NCBI RefSeq assembly: GCF_003473485.1
Contig: NC_053046.1
Span: forward strand, 7,760,001-7,824,000
Source: Medicago truncatula
Lineage: Eukaryota > Streptophyta > Magnoliopsida > Fabales > Fabaceae
Length of the DNA stretch: 64,000 nt
Direction: 5' to 3'
The translations under genes and the position numbers were made by a program. Every line of letters starts with the position of its first letter. The stretch's first letter is position 1. Positions 23,561-35,739 of the stretch are shown piece by piece. The notes under the pieces were generated by a model. That model was not told where the DNA came from and searched no databases. It was given only the letters and a program-made list of their open reading frames with translations.

Positions 23561-26500
23561 ATTGGGATTCAGTGACTTTGGTGGCGGAGAAATCATTGTG
23601 ACTTTGGTGCATTTTCGTGTATTTCATGAATGAGAACGATGAAAGAGAAATGATAAATAAGACGAGAGGGAGATAGTGCAATATAGGAGAGAGATAGACA
23701 CAAGTAATTTTTCTTTAAAGGTAGCGGATCTGGGTCCACTACGACACTATGCTAACGAATCTGTTAGTAAGTTAAGTTGTATTTGTGTGTAACTTGTGTT
23801 TCAAGTTCTAACCTTTGTTATCCAGTTTTTTTTTAAACTTTTTTGTGTTGCTTCTCTTAGTCTTTGAAGATGTGACTGATTTGTATTAGGATTAATTAAT
23901 GTTTTGTATTTCAAGTTTGGTGAAAAATGAAAATCAATTTGGATGGTTGTGTTTGTTTTAGAAAGAAAAACTTGCGGTGGAAGATGTCAAGGCATTTTTT
24001 GTAAGGGATGTTTGGTTTGGATGGATAATATCAAACTTTTGGAGGGCATTCATGAATTTTTAACGAGCTTAATTTCTTAGTCATGTTTGGATTAAATGTG
24101 AGTTTGATGTTGTTGAAATTTTGAACTGTACACCCTCTAGTTTAAGCAAAAATTTACTTTTTAGGTTCATCGAATAACTCATGTACATGACACTATTTTA
24201 CCAGATACATCAGTTGTTGTTTAATGATCCTAAAAGGTTGTATTTTGCTTATAATAGTGACTAGAGAGTGTAGTATTTGTCAAAATCATAGTAGCACTAT
24301 GATTATGCAGTTGCTTATCCAAAAATGCGCTTACATGTTGTGTGAAGATATTTGTTCAATTCATGTGTTGGTTCAGTTGGGTACGTGTAAGAGGATTCTC
24401 TCTGGTTTTACAAATTTGCAAACTGAGGATAAATTGGGCCATGTTTCCCGAGGTAGGCCGCCTTCTCTCAGGCCAGCAGTCTTCTACTTCTAGTCGACTG
24501 CTCTATGACGGGCTTCCCTGTATCCTGGGCTCTGCTTGCTCGTCTACGCTCCGACCCAGCAAGTAAGAATTGAAAATCTTTCCTTCTCCCTTACGGTCGA
24601 GAACTACGTACCTTGCCTGCATTAAGATTTAAAACTTGTCGTCAAAAAGGCAATCAATCAGAATCAAGAAAAGGAAAGACCTTGTGTATTGAGGAATGAT
24701 ATGACTAGGTCTGCAACTAGTTTTTGGGGGCTTTGATGAACGTTTGATTGAGTTTTGATGTGAACTATGGTGAACAATATTGTTTAAGGTGTGTTTAAAT
24801 GGTCTTGATAAAGTTAGGGAAGTATCAATGTAGAAGAAAAACTTTTAATTGCTGCCTTGGTTAAAAGAATAAACACAGTCTTATGATAATTGAGTATATG
24901 CTACATGAATTAATGTTAATCCCAGTATGCCATGTATTTGGGGCGTGAATCACGCCATAGACGGAGTGGCCACCCCAAAGAAAGACAAGTCATTTCGGCA
25001 AATATTACACACGGAACACCGTAGACTTCGAGCATGGTATATTGCTAGTCTTTGTCCTAAAGTTTCATACCGGAACATAAATAAAATTCCACTTGAAAAC
25101 CACTGGTGAACTATGGTAGATTTGAAGTTGCTGTATGGAAAACATATAATGAGGCCGAGGGATTGCCCTCAAAAGGGAGGTCACTAAAAAAAAAGTGATA
25201 CTCGGGTGAGCGTATATTTAAGAGAGTAATAGAATTCTAGAGTGTGTGTGTGATAAGAGATGATATCTGAGTAGTGTAGGGAGGAGCTTATCTGCAATTC
25301 TGAATCATTTACACAATGACTCCTTTTTTTTCTTAACCTATTGATTTCTCGTGTGTCATGTACAGTATGAATTATAGAATCTGAACTGTATAAACATTCA
25401 ATAAAAATATCAAAAACACGTTGAAATATTTCGGATTTTAAAATTTGAATAAGACGCACAAAAAACTCATAGGATGAAAGTAACAGTTTTTACTCAATTG
25501 GGTAGTATTTGGGTGGGAAGTTTGGGAACTGGGTCAGCCTCACTAGTAGTCCAATGGGTCGTATAGTTGGACTGTTTCAAGATAAAGACAACGATTTACT
25601 ATTTATTTATTTTTAACTATTTTGAATGAAAAAGAAGAAAAATGATATTTGAAAAAGATTGACAATAAATGATGCGTACATACAATCAATAAACATTGAA
25701 AACAACTAAACATGAACTGCCTGCCTTATTTAAAAAAAAAAAAAAAACTAAACATGAGGTAACCTAAATATAAACGTACTACGTACTAACTAGCAACATA
25801 GTACTCGTTTTAAGCATGGGCCCGTGCTCCATACAGGTTGGGCATCAAAGTGGGGGCTATGCGTCAAAACACATTGCAATGAGCCAATGACATATGTATT
25901 GAGAAAATATGAAAAATTAATGATAAAGCTGACGGTAATGATAAAATGAAAAATTACATTGACCTTTTTGAAATTTTCTTCTTGTCGTATCAAGTGTTTC
26001 ACTAATTTTTTTTTTTTTGTAGGCTATTGTTCATCGGTTAATTTTTATTTTTTTTACAAATGTTCATTGGGTCGTTGCTGGCTGATTATAGATGTATATT
26101 TGACTTAAATATGCTATTCCTCCTTATAAATATAGAGAAATGATATTTCTACAACACTTTTGAGATAACATGTAGACAACTTTCTCTCTCATACTTATAT
26201 TATATTTTTATTCTCTTTCTTCCGCTTTCTCTCTCCATTGTTGTGGATCAATAAGAAGAGAGAAAAGTGAGGTTGTCATGAAAGTTGTTAGCAAATGATT
26301 GTTCAAATATCATTACTCATAAATATAGGCCACTTGAGTTTTGATGGAAACATATCTTCTCCAGTCTTTTCTATACTATCGTTTCTCCTGTACAATTCTG
26401 AGCCCTTGATTTAATCAAAACATTTAAGTGGCTGTTTGGTTGCCCGTTACAATGTGGTAGACGTACGTTTGCAAGGGGAAAAGTGAGTTTTCTTTACTAA

Positions 26501-28301
26501 ATATGTGTTTGGGTGTTTTTTGAAAAATCAATTATGGCCTTTAAAAAAAAGTTATGTTTTATTTTCTACAATAAATAAGGTTACGGCTATAAAATGTATT
26601 TATGTAACAATTTAAATGATCTTTTAAAAAAAATGTAACAATTTAAATGAAAAAAACTAAAAAGTAAAAATTAAATGAAAACTAATAATAATATTTTTCT
26701 AAAATATTATCAACTTTAAAAGGTGATACATGTATGTAGAGAGAATCAAGGAAACAGGTTTTCGAAGTCTGTTGATTTGACAAATATTTCTACTTAACAA
26801 ACATAAGAGATAGCCGTTGTACTCCTTTCACTCTTAACCTAGGACCGCCGTACTCCTTTCTTCCTCACACAAATTCCAAATCCGCCGCCGCCATCATGTA
26901 GATCTAATGGATGGTGGTGCGACGAGGGTCTTTGTCCTCCGCACCACCGTACCTTTCCGACGTATGGTTGCTCGCTCTGTCGTCGTAAAGGTTGGTTTGT
27001 GTTTTTGGTGTTTTTTTTGTTTCGTTTGATTGAGACGCTAGTGGGTTTCGTGGTGTGTCGTTGGATGCTTGCCGGTGGTTGTTTGGTTTTCGTGGGTCTC
27101 AGACTATTTGATTTGTTTTCTCTCTTGGTTGTGATGGAGGTTATGTTTGCTCGCAACATAGGTGGTGATTGATCGGCCACAATGGTGGTGATGGATCATA
27201 TCTAGGTTCACTTATGAATTGTTATGGTTTCGATGGATCTTTGGTTGTGTTGGTTTGTGGTGCTTCATGGCGGGTTTCATGGTGGTGTTGATTTTGGGTC
27301 TTTTGTGGCGGGGCTCGTGGTGGTGCTTGTGGTGGTTTTTGGTAGTGTTGCGCACGGTGGTTGGTGTTGCTTTTAGGTGAGGGTTGGTGGTTTTTGTGGT
27401 GGTCAATGATAGTTTTGTTGACAGTGGTGGTAGTGGTGTTGATTTTTGTGGTTGTTTTTGGTGGTGGTTAGTGATGGTTATGTTTTTTTCCTTGTTGTAT
27501 GATCGTACAAAGGTTATTGGTTGGCTTTTACGGTTCTTTGTGAGGTGTGTTTTGGATGAAGGTGCTTGGGAGAGCTAATGGTGGTCTTTGGGGTTTTATT
27601 CCCGGCTGTTTTTCAAAGGTTGTTGGTTGTTGTGTAGGTTTTTAAGTTGGTGTTCAAGGGTTGTGTGCGAGCAGCGAAATGTGGGTGGTGGAAGTTGTTT
27701 TTGTGGCAGTTGCGACGATGTTTGAGGATTTTGGTACAACTTTTGTTTATGTTGTTCCGTTGATCGTGGTGTTAGCTTTGTTTTGGTGTTTATATTTATT
27801 GATTTTGGAGATAACCCTTTGTTAGGAGGCGTTTCCTATAGGTTTTTTAAATTTTTTTTCCATTAGGGTGTATGAGTCCATTGGAGGCTCTCCATCTATC
27901 CTTTGTATGTTACTATTTAAGACTCCTAGTTTAGTAAAAATGTTGTGTGTTTTGATTTTTTTTTTTCTTTTCATTTTTTAATATGTATGCAGAATTTTAA
28001 CACTCATTCTTAAATAGAGGAAATACTATCCCTAAAAAAAAAAATAGAGGAAATACTTATAGTATTCTGAAAAAAAGTTAGGTAGTCGATATAGTTAGTA
28101 CTTACATTAATTGGACTTTCTGTCAAAAAGAGTTAGGTAGTAGATATAGTTATTACTTACAATAATTGGACTCGTCGATCAGTTTCATAGTATACATATT
28201 AATACGGAAGGAAATGGCATGCATAGCACATAGGTTCATTGCTTAAAACATTGCAAAGAGAAGGTAAGTGCAATCACAATAGAAAAACAAATTAATTAAA
28301 C
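23561..28301. other. 4.7-kb gene-free spacer
   Basis: No gene could be supported. Notable parts are an unusually GC-rich ~200 bp at 24440-24640, a small orphan ORF at 24927-25109 of unknown origin, and a strongly G/T-biased stretch at 26930-27800 made of TGGTGG-like words. At the right end two ~55-bp direct copies occur just upstream of hydrolase copy 3. Confidence 0.45.
28068..28180 (+). repeat. short direct duplication upstream of hydrolase copy 3
   Basis: Two adjacent copies of a ~55-bp segment (gttaggtagt.gatatagtta then ataattggact) precede the gene. The second copy continues into ggactcgtcgatcagtttca, which is also found upstream of hydrolase copy 2 at 8265-8284, so part of the promoter or leader is conserved between paralogs. 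Confidence 0.6.
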
Positions 28302-30263
28302 ATGGTGAACATGGTGAACGTAATTTGGTCATTTGGTAGTTGGACGATGAAGAATGTAGGTGTGAAGCTTTACACCGTAGAGATAGAGCAAGGTACACGT
28401 ATGAGATTCTGGGTTCCATCTGAAACTATTTCAAAGCCCAAGTCTAAGTCCATCAAGCCAGTAGTGGTTCTCCTCCACGGCTTCTGCGGCGATGGACTTG
28501 CAACATGGGCTTTGCAAATTATGACTTTAGTAAAAAACTATGCCGTTTACGTACCTGACCTAATTTTCTTTGGCGGCTCCACAACTGATAAGCCGGACCG
28601 ATCACCGACTTTTCAAGCAGAGTGTTTGGCAAAGGGGTTAAAGAAACTTGGGGTGGAGAAATGTGTTTTAGTTGGATTTAGTTATGGTGGAATGGTGGCG
28701 TTTAAAATGGCTGAGCTTTATAGTGATCTGGTTCAAGGTGTGGTTGTAACTGGCTCTGTTTTGGCTATACAAGAGTCTTTGATTAGTAGGGCACTGGAAG
28801 ATACTGGATTCTCTTCTTATTCGGAAATGTTATTGCCATCTTCTATTGAAGGATTGAAGGCACTTCTCTCTATTGGTGTATACAGAAACATTTGGTTTCC
28901 CAATTGTCTCCTCAATGATTTTCTAAAGGTTTGCCTTTTTTTAGTCTCTTTGAAATTCATCTAATTGTTACATAAATGAATTTTATAACCACAACCTTAT
29001 TTTTGTTGGTTTTCAAGTGTGAGTTATATATCCTACATCGGATAAAATAATAAAGGTTGAACACCTTATAAGTAAAAGGACCCATAATTAATTTTATTTT
29101 TTTAAATGATTAGCGCATATTTAATTATTATTGAATGTTAATGTAAAACTATTTTATATTGATAATGTATGGTCAATTTTTTTAACACAAACTCATTATT
29201 ATTTTGTTAAAAAAATGTATACAAGAAACCCTTTAATTATCAATCAATTTTCTATAGTTGCAGAAATATTTTGTATACACAAATAAGTCTAATTAATGTC
29301 ATTTTTATTAATTTATATGGTTTATTTGTGGATTCAAATTAAGGATCGGATAACTTCGTGATTAGTTCTCCCAAGAAAATACTTAAGGTCGTTTAGTGCT
29401 CAAGATTAGAGATAAAATAAGACAAATGCATTATATATATGTTAATCATTTTCTTTAAAAATAATATTATTTTTTTGTTGAATAAACCAAAATAAAATAT
29501 ATGAAATACTAAAAGTGATTCATCTCAAATAACGCGTGCAAAAGAGAACCACTCCATGGCCATGATAATAAAAAACACTCATCTCTAGGTATCCATAACC
29601 ACAATGGGTTCTAATAGGAAAGAGCAAACTATGAATGCTCTTCTAATCTCGCAAAAACAAAACCAGCTTATGAATAATGTGACTTTTGTTAACATTATAT
29701 CATTATATTACAGGCAATGTTCTCAAATAGGAAGGAGCGAAGTGAGCTATTAGAGGCCTTAATCATTAGCTACAAAGATATCAATGTCCCAAAATTATCG
29801 CAGGTAATTATCTTTATAATTTGGACTTAACACTCTTTTTTACGGGCAATACTATAAAACTCTTGTTGTGTACTATATATTTTCCCATTCTTCCAAAACC
29901 TAAGTTTTTATTATATTAATTAATAATAACTAAACAACTTCCCTTTGCAGCGAATACATCTTTTATGGGGTGAGAAAGATAAAGTTTTCAAACTAGAGAT
30001 TGCGCAAAACATGAAAGAGTAAGAAATCTTGATCACACAATTATAATCATCTCAAACCATTTTATAGGTTTATCAAGCTACTTAAAGTTTATCATGATCT
30101 CATAACAGTAATTACTTATACATATGACAGGAGGCTAGGAAATAACACAACATTTGAAGTAATAAAGAAGGCTGGTCACTTGGCTCATCTTGAGCGACCA
30201 TGTATTTACAATAGGTGCCTAAAGAAGTTTCTTTCGTCCGTTATGCTTGATGAAAGAAAATAA
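28302..30263 (+). CDS. alpha/beta-hydrolase copy 3, complete (4 exons, 305 aa)
   Basis: The exons are 28302-28928, 29714-29803, 29951-30018 and 30131-30263, with consensus splice borders and an open frame. The triad is Ser127 in G-F-S-Y-G-G, Asp249 in L-W-G-E-K-D and His278 in K-K-A-G-H-L, with H-G-F at 59-61 as the oxyanion motif. It is clearly a paralog of copy 2: exon lengths of exons 2 and 3 are identical, and exon 1 differs only by six residues in the linker before the K-P-V-V-V-L-L-H-G strand. Intron 1 is 785 bp, much shorter than in copy 2 because it lacks the MITEs. Function beyond hydrolase/esterase cannot be assigned. Confidence 0.92.
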
Positions 30264-30326
30264 TCTAATTTACATCTATGAATATGTCGAAGGTGTGTTT
30301 GGCAAAAACATATTTTATAAGTATAA

Positions 30327-30662
30327 GGGTGCGTTTGATTTGCTAAAAAATGAAGGACATGATAGAACAACTCTAGTTGTCCAGTGTTTGATTTGTAAAA
30401 TTGTTTCAGGTACAGGACAAACTGGAGGCAAGGGACAGGACAAAAACACATATTTTTGTCCTTCACCAAACCACAGCACAACTTTTTGTCCCACGTACAA
30501 GTTGCCTAAAATACAAAAATAACATTTCGAGCCCCAAAAATCGTATAAAACAAAAAATTATTCAATGTCATAAAAATTTGTCCTGTGCTATTCTGTCTTG
30601 TGTTGTGTTGTTCTGTCTTGTACGATTATGTCCAGTACTTGCTGTTTTGCAAACCAAACGAC
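30327..30662. mobile_element. MITE-like element downstream of hydrolase copy 3
   Basis: The left end gggtgcgtttgatttgcta and the right end tgttttgcaaaccaaacgac are inverted relative to each other. The inside is rich in 'ggacagga' and 'ttgtcc', so it can fold on itself. The ORFs at 30206-30700 on both strands come from it. Confidence 0.55.
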
Positions 30663-30851
30663 TATTGTGCAAGTGCATGTGTATCCCAACACTAATATAA
30701 ATGTTGTATAACGTTCAAATAAAATCTTCCAAACAATGGTCGTAATGTTAAACAAATCAATTTTAAATATGTTTAATTTTCTTTATAAATTCAAAGTTGT
30801 TATTTTATTTAAGAAAATAAAATTTTGTGACTTTAACAATATATATCCAAA

Positions 30852-31551
30852 TGAGAATTAAATTTTTTCCCGTGTTCTTCCTTTTATTTCGGGGTACATA
30901 AATTGCCAAACGATAGTACATCGGCTACTACCAGTTAAGAAATGTAATTAATTAATTTTGTATTATAAGTTGTTTTAAAAAATTGGCATTAATAAATAAT
31001 ATGAGAAAGATGAATTAAAGAATGAAAACTAGTGAGGATGATAAATAGTAAATGACATTATAGAAAAAATTACATTAATGTTTTATTAGGATTATAAAGT
31101 GACTTTTAATTCGAGACGGAGTGCATATATGATATTGATATTAAAATGTGATCTATCTTATGATTAAGGAATATTATGAAGATGGAAATCTCCATAATAG
31201 AACATATGACCCTAGCATTTCTTATGGTGTCAAATATCAATCACCATATATATAAACAAGAGCATGTATTAATATTCCAGAAATTGAAGATTCCAACCCC
31301 CACCTCCGGGAATAAAAATAGAGAGTTAATGGGTAAATAAAATTATTTATTTCTGAGTATATTATTTTTGTTTCCTTCTACCAAACATAGAAATATCGTA
31401 TTTAATGTCCTTATTCCTAAGAATATATTTTTTATCTCCCAAACAAACACCCCCTAAGTCAAAAGCAAGTTGCAGTCATTGTGATTATCCATGAAGTTAA
31501 CGAATTTGTCAAGGTGGCTATGCTGCCAGCAAGGTCCTTTATATTCTTATG
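30852..31551 (-). pseudogene. remnants of the last two ERD6-like transporter exons
   Basis: Positions 31454-31551 match the intact transporter exon 17 (12180-12275) almost base for base, apart from a one-base deletion (gcaagttgcag instead of gcaagtttgcag) that shifts the frame. Positions 30852-30930 match the final exon near 11930-12000 but are heavily decayed (ttcttccttttatttcgggg). No other transporter exon is seen nearby. Order and distance to the hydrolase repeat the arrangement around copy 2, so this is the far end of a segmental duplication. Confidence 0.8.
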
Positions 31552-31623
31552 TTCAAATAACGGTGCTCCGTGTGAATGCACAAATATCTTAGTAGTATAG
31601 CACTAAAGCATTAATTACTTGAT

Positions 31624-32200
31624 TTTTTTTTTTTACAAAAATAAACGATATTTATTCATTCAAATTGATATAGTACATCGATACAATACAAATCTAAATT
31701 CGCTAAAAACAAAAAGGATGAATCTGTGAACAAGCTCACATCATCCATGTTAATAGCATAAAACGGCAAAGTATCTATGCCTACAAATATGATTAATATG
31801 ACTATATTCATGTCTCCGGAATACTCATGTCTCCGGATCTGCAACGTTGACGACGCCAAAGTCATTGTCATTGATCGGATCTGCACTTGCTCAAAGTTAA
31901 TCTTTCAACTTGAATCAAATAAACACCGCACTAAGATGGAAAATCAAAAACACACAGCACAAAGACGGGAAATCAAAACAAACAGAGTCGTTCAGAGACG
32001 ACGAAATCACAAAAACAAATGAAAGAAAACAAAAAAATATGTGAAATCAAGAAGGAAAAACAATTCGGAGGGGTGATTTTTGGGTCAAAATTGACCCTAA
32101 ATCACCCCTCTAAAAAGAAGAAGAAAAGGGTGACAGCTAGGGTTTAGGAAGGAGAGAAGAGAGAGAGGAAGAAAGGTTCAATAAAAAAAAAATATTATGG
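31624..32200 (-). mobile_element. retroposon with a 10-bp target duplication
   Basis: A perfect direct repeat ATTACTTGAT flanks the insert (31614-31623 and 32201-32210). The T run at the left is a poly(A) tail on the minus strand, which is the signature of LINE-type retroposition. The opposite (5') end is pyrimidine-rich and includes the complement of 'agggtttagg', resembling a plant mRNA leader. The paralogous site at about 12395 is empty, so insertion followed the segmental duplication. The source is unknown: it could be a SINE, a truncated LINE or a retroposed transcript. Confidence 0.7.
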
Positions 32201-32542
32201 ATTACTTGATCTTTTTTTTTAATGGGTTGATCCTTTGAGTTAATACGTTAGAGTATTAATGCCTCATTTATTTCTGGAAATATTTTCGTTTTCCATTTTT
32301 TAAAATGGATTTTTCTATAAAAAGTTTAAAATAGTAAGTTTACTGGATTTGGAAGACAAGTTTTTAATATTTATGTTCATTTTAAGTTACTAGTAAGAAC
32401 CCAGACTACCAGCCACAAACAATCACTATTCACTATCATCATCATTCATCACATAAGAAACAACCTAAAAGTCCAAACCAAACCATTTCATTTTCAAGTA
32501 TCTTCTTCAAATAAAAACAAGGCAATTTCAAAAAGTCCCAAA

Positions 32543-35100
32543 ATGCAACAAAACAACAACAATAACAACAACAACAACGACGACGACAACAACAAGGAAA
32601 ACCCCCCAATCTCACTACACAACACACATGTGAAGCTACTAGCAATCGATCTCCTAACCCTAATGTAACACTCTACATGTTGTTTTATTTATTTTGATTT
32701 AGGTGGAGTCTAATATATGATTTTTGGTGATTTATGTGGTGTGTTTATTTTATTATATAGTTATTTTAATAATAATTAGAATAAGTGAGAAATAATAATT
32801 ATTTTGGTGTTTGGGGAAATAATAGAAATTATTAGAATTATGGGGAGTTAAGTAATGGGAAGTTAGGAAAAGAGAGTCAGAACTGTTTTACGTGAAACCA
32901 AGCTTTGGGAGAGAAAACCAGGAACAAGGGAGGAGAACCAAGAGAATTCATTTGCTGTGCATTTTTCATTCTGAATTAAGGTAAGGGTGAGGTTTGCTTC
33001 AGTAGAGTAGATGTTAATTTCTAATTTTGAGTTTAACAGAGTTTTGGTGAAAATTGGGGATTATGGGTTTTGTGAAGAAATGATGAATTTGAAGTAGGAA
33101 TTGTTGTTTTGATGTTAGAAATAGGTTCTGAGTGTATACAGTAAGTTAACTCATATCCGTAAACTGATTTGGGGAGTGAATGGGAGGAAAATGAGATTTT
33201 TGGGAAAAACCTGAATTCTGGCTGTACTGATGTTCATCGCTCGCCTCGCGAGTATTCATGTCTTGCCTCGCGAGTGAGCAACATCATGTCTCGCCTCGCG
33301 AGCAGAACCACTCGCCATGGCGAGTTAGTGAGTGAAATTCTGAATTTTCAAATTGTTGTTATAAGATGTTTTGGGGATAGTTTAATGTACCTAAATGATT
33401 TTAATGATGACTGGAGCAAGTTTTAGGATAAAAAGATGAACATGGAGCTTAGAATTGAAGTTTGAGTGAGAAAAATGTCAAAACTTCCGAGAGCACCTAC
33501 TTTTCACTCGCCTCGAGTTCGCCTTGAACTCGCCGTGGCGAGTAACCTGTTTTGTGAACTCGCCATAGCGAGCAGATGTGCTCGCGAGGTGAGCTACCCA
33601 GTTTTTGAGTGCTGAATTTATTTATATGAATGATAGTCATTGATGTTGTTGTTTTGAGCATAGTTATATTTAATTATGCATTATTCTGGATTGTTGGATC
33701 ATTGTTTGATGTTGTTGCTGATGGCTGTAATGTATGCTATAATTATTGAATCATACATGTTGTATTATTTGGAGTCATATGGAGAATGTATGCATGGTCT
33801 AGTTGTATGTAGAAATACACGAGTGGGTCCATTTCATATGCATAAACAGCGGAGAGGACTCATGTCCTGGAGCACTAGTTGTTCACAGCGGTGAGGGCTT
33901 CGGTCCTGATGAATGCTTTAACCATTCAAAAGCGGTGAGGGCTTCGGTCCTGTTGGTACCACATGCATAATTGCATATTTGGAGAGTCTTAGTGGTGTAG
34001 TCATGTCATGCATGAGTCTTTGTTGTTGGATGTAGTTGCCATAATGTTGATCATGATGTTGTTGATGAATATATACTTATACATATATTGTGATGAATTG
34101 ATTTTGAAGATGATGTTGATGTTTTGTGAGTTATATATTTATATTTACAAGATGAAGTGTTGATGGTTATAGGGTGTTAGATTCAATTGAAGATTTTAAT
34201 ATCTATATTTTATTGTTGTGAATCTCACCCCTTCTGCTTGAAAATGTTGCCTTCCCTATGGGTAACTTGCAGGTGATCCTGAGTAGTTGGTGGTGGCTCA
34301 AGAGTCGTGTCTAGGGCTCTGATACGTGGGATGAGAATTATTATTATTATTATTATTGTTTTTCCTTCCTATGTATCAATTTTTGGAACTTGATGATGTG
34401 GCCCTTTGTTGGTTGATTTATTGTTGTTTAGGCTTAATGCCAAGATATCATTGGAGGTTTAAATAATTGTTGATGTTGAAACAAATATTCCGCTGCAAGT
34501 TTATTGATGTTTAACAGTTGTTTATTTAAATAGTTTTATATGCTATTTAAGGAATTTTGAAATGTAGTGTAGCATGCCCGTTTGGTGCTTAACTCTGATG
34601 TTTATGTTATATTTAATTACTTTTGGGTAACGAGGTGTTACACCTAACCCCACCACTCTCTCCAAACCACTCCTTCATTCGCAACATCCTCCCCATCACA
34701 CGCACCGAAACCCTAGCAACCATAACCCTCTGCGACCACAAACCCTTCAAATTCCTTGGTTTCGCCATCGACGGTGGAACCTGCTGCATCCCTTTCATTC
34801 TTTGGCTCAACCACATGACCTCGCCTCAATTGGCTCGATGGCGTAGTCCTCAGGATCTTTGTCTTCTTGTTGATGCTGCTGCGAGGTTGGCGGAAGTGGT
34901 GAAGGTTGGAGTTGTTGCTAGGGTTAGAGGGGGGTTACTAAGTATAAAAGGGGGTGCAGATAACTATTACGAATGTTGTTGGTGAGAGGGATTTGAATGT
35001 TGAGGTTTTGCATTTGGTTGAGTGTGTTAATTTGGCTAGGAATTGTTATAATCTTCTTAATGTTTCATCTTCTGGTTCTGTAATACCTAAATTGAATTAG
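32543..35100 (+). pseudogene. STN1: STN1 (CST complex OB-fold) pseudogene, split by a solo LTR
   Basis: The 5' part at 32543-32663 (ATG, an Asn/Asp-rich tract, then S-L-H-N-T-H-V-K-L-L) and the 3' part at 34643-35100 are together homologous to the intact STN1 at 61471-62028. The split coincides with a 5-bp duplication CCTAA around a 2-kb solo LTR. The 3' part also has a frameshift near 34935 (R-V-R-G-G-L-L-S instead of R-V-R-G-R-V-T) and changes in conserved residues. The gene end at 35098-35100 is still recognisable, and beyond about 35129 another ~520-bp insertion separates it from its former 3' flank at 35650. It is a dead second copy. Confidence 0.88.
32664..34642 (+). mobile_element. solo LTR B (1.98 kb) inside the STN1 pseudogene
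   Basis: It starts tgtaacactctacatgttg, ends gggtaacgaggtgttaca and is flanked by CCTAA on both sides (32659-32663, 34643-34647). It holds no coding sequence. It contains several copies of ctcgcctcgcgag/ctcgccatggcgag palindromes (33238-33325 and 33507-33595) and 'gcggtgagggcttcggtcct' repeats at 33890-33950. The same features, in reverse orientation, occur in the LTR at 44562-46595, so both belong to one LTR family, probably Ty3/gypsy. Confidence 0.85.
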
Positions 35101-35129
35101 AAGAGTTGTTGTATTTTGGTTTTGTTGTA

Positions 35130-35645
35130 AGAGAGGTATATGATCAATGTTGTCATGGTTTTGTGAAGTAGGCAAACTGGCTACACATATTGAAGACGAA
35201 GCGGCGTGCAAGAAAGGCTCAATGGAAATAATGCAGATTTGGTATCCGGTGTACGATTGACTCGAATTATACGTTTTCGGAAAAGGAATTTGCTCACGAC
35301 CTTAACTCGTCGCTTTTCCACGATGTAAGGGTGAATTTAGCCATTCAAGGTCATCTGAAGGCCCAAAACCCGATTTTTATTATTTCAACACAACTTTATT
35401 ATTTTTCTATTTTTCGTTTAATATTGTTATTATCGGCTCATTAGAGTTTGTTATTTCCTTATATTTAAGCTAAACATTCGTAGCCTAAGAGACATTTTTC
35501 CATTCAATAAAATTATCTAGACTTTTCTTAATTCTAGTGGATTCCGAAAACCTTTTTTTGACAGGTTTGTAGCTTGCAACTTGTCTGTTTATCTTTTAGG
35601 TTTAACGTTTGCTAATCCTTGCTTCACTTATGCGTCATTTTAGTA
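35130..35645. mobile_element. unidentified insertion in the STN1 pseudogene 3' flank
   Basis: The intact STN1 gene continues 'ttttgttgtaattgtttgtg' after its stop. In the pseudogene that string is split after 'ttttgttgtaa' and resumes at about 35648 with 'gtaattgtttgtgttta'. The ~515 bp between is therefore an insertion. No coding domain or clear terminal repeat is visible. Confidence 0.5.
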
Positions 35646-35739
35646 GTAATTGTTTGTGTTTAGTGATAGTGATTATAATTGTTTGTGTTTTGTGCTTCAT
35701 TTATGTGTCTTTTGGAATAATATAAAATGTTTTGGAATA

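Noticed and set aside
24927..25109. 60-aa ORF in the spacer
   Set aside because: It is a short isolated frame without recognisable motif or splice partners; it may be a transposon scrap.
26839..27406. Minus-strand ORFs rich in Thr/Lys/His/Asn
   Set aside because: They arise from the strand-biased G/T-rich region; composition, not conservation, keeps them open.
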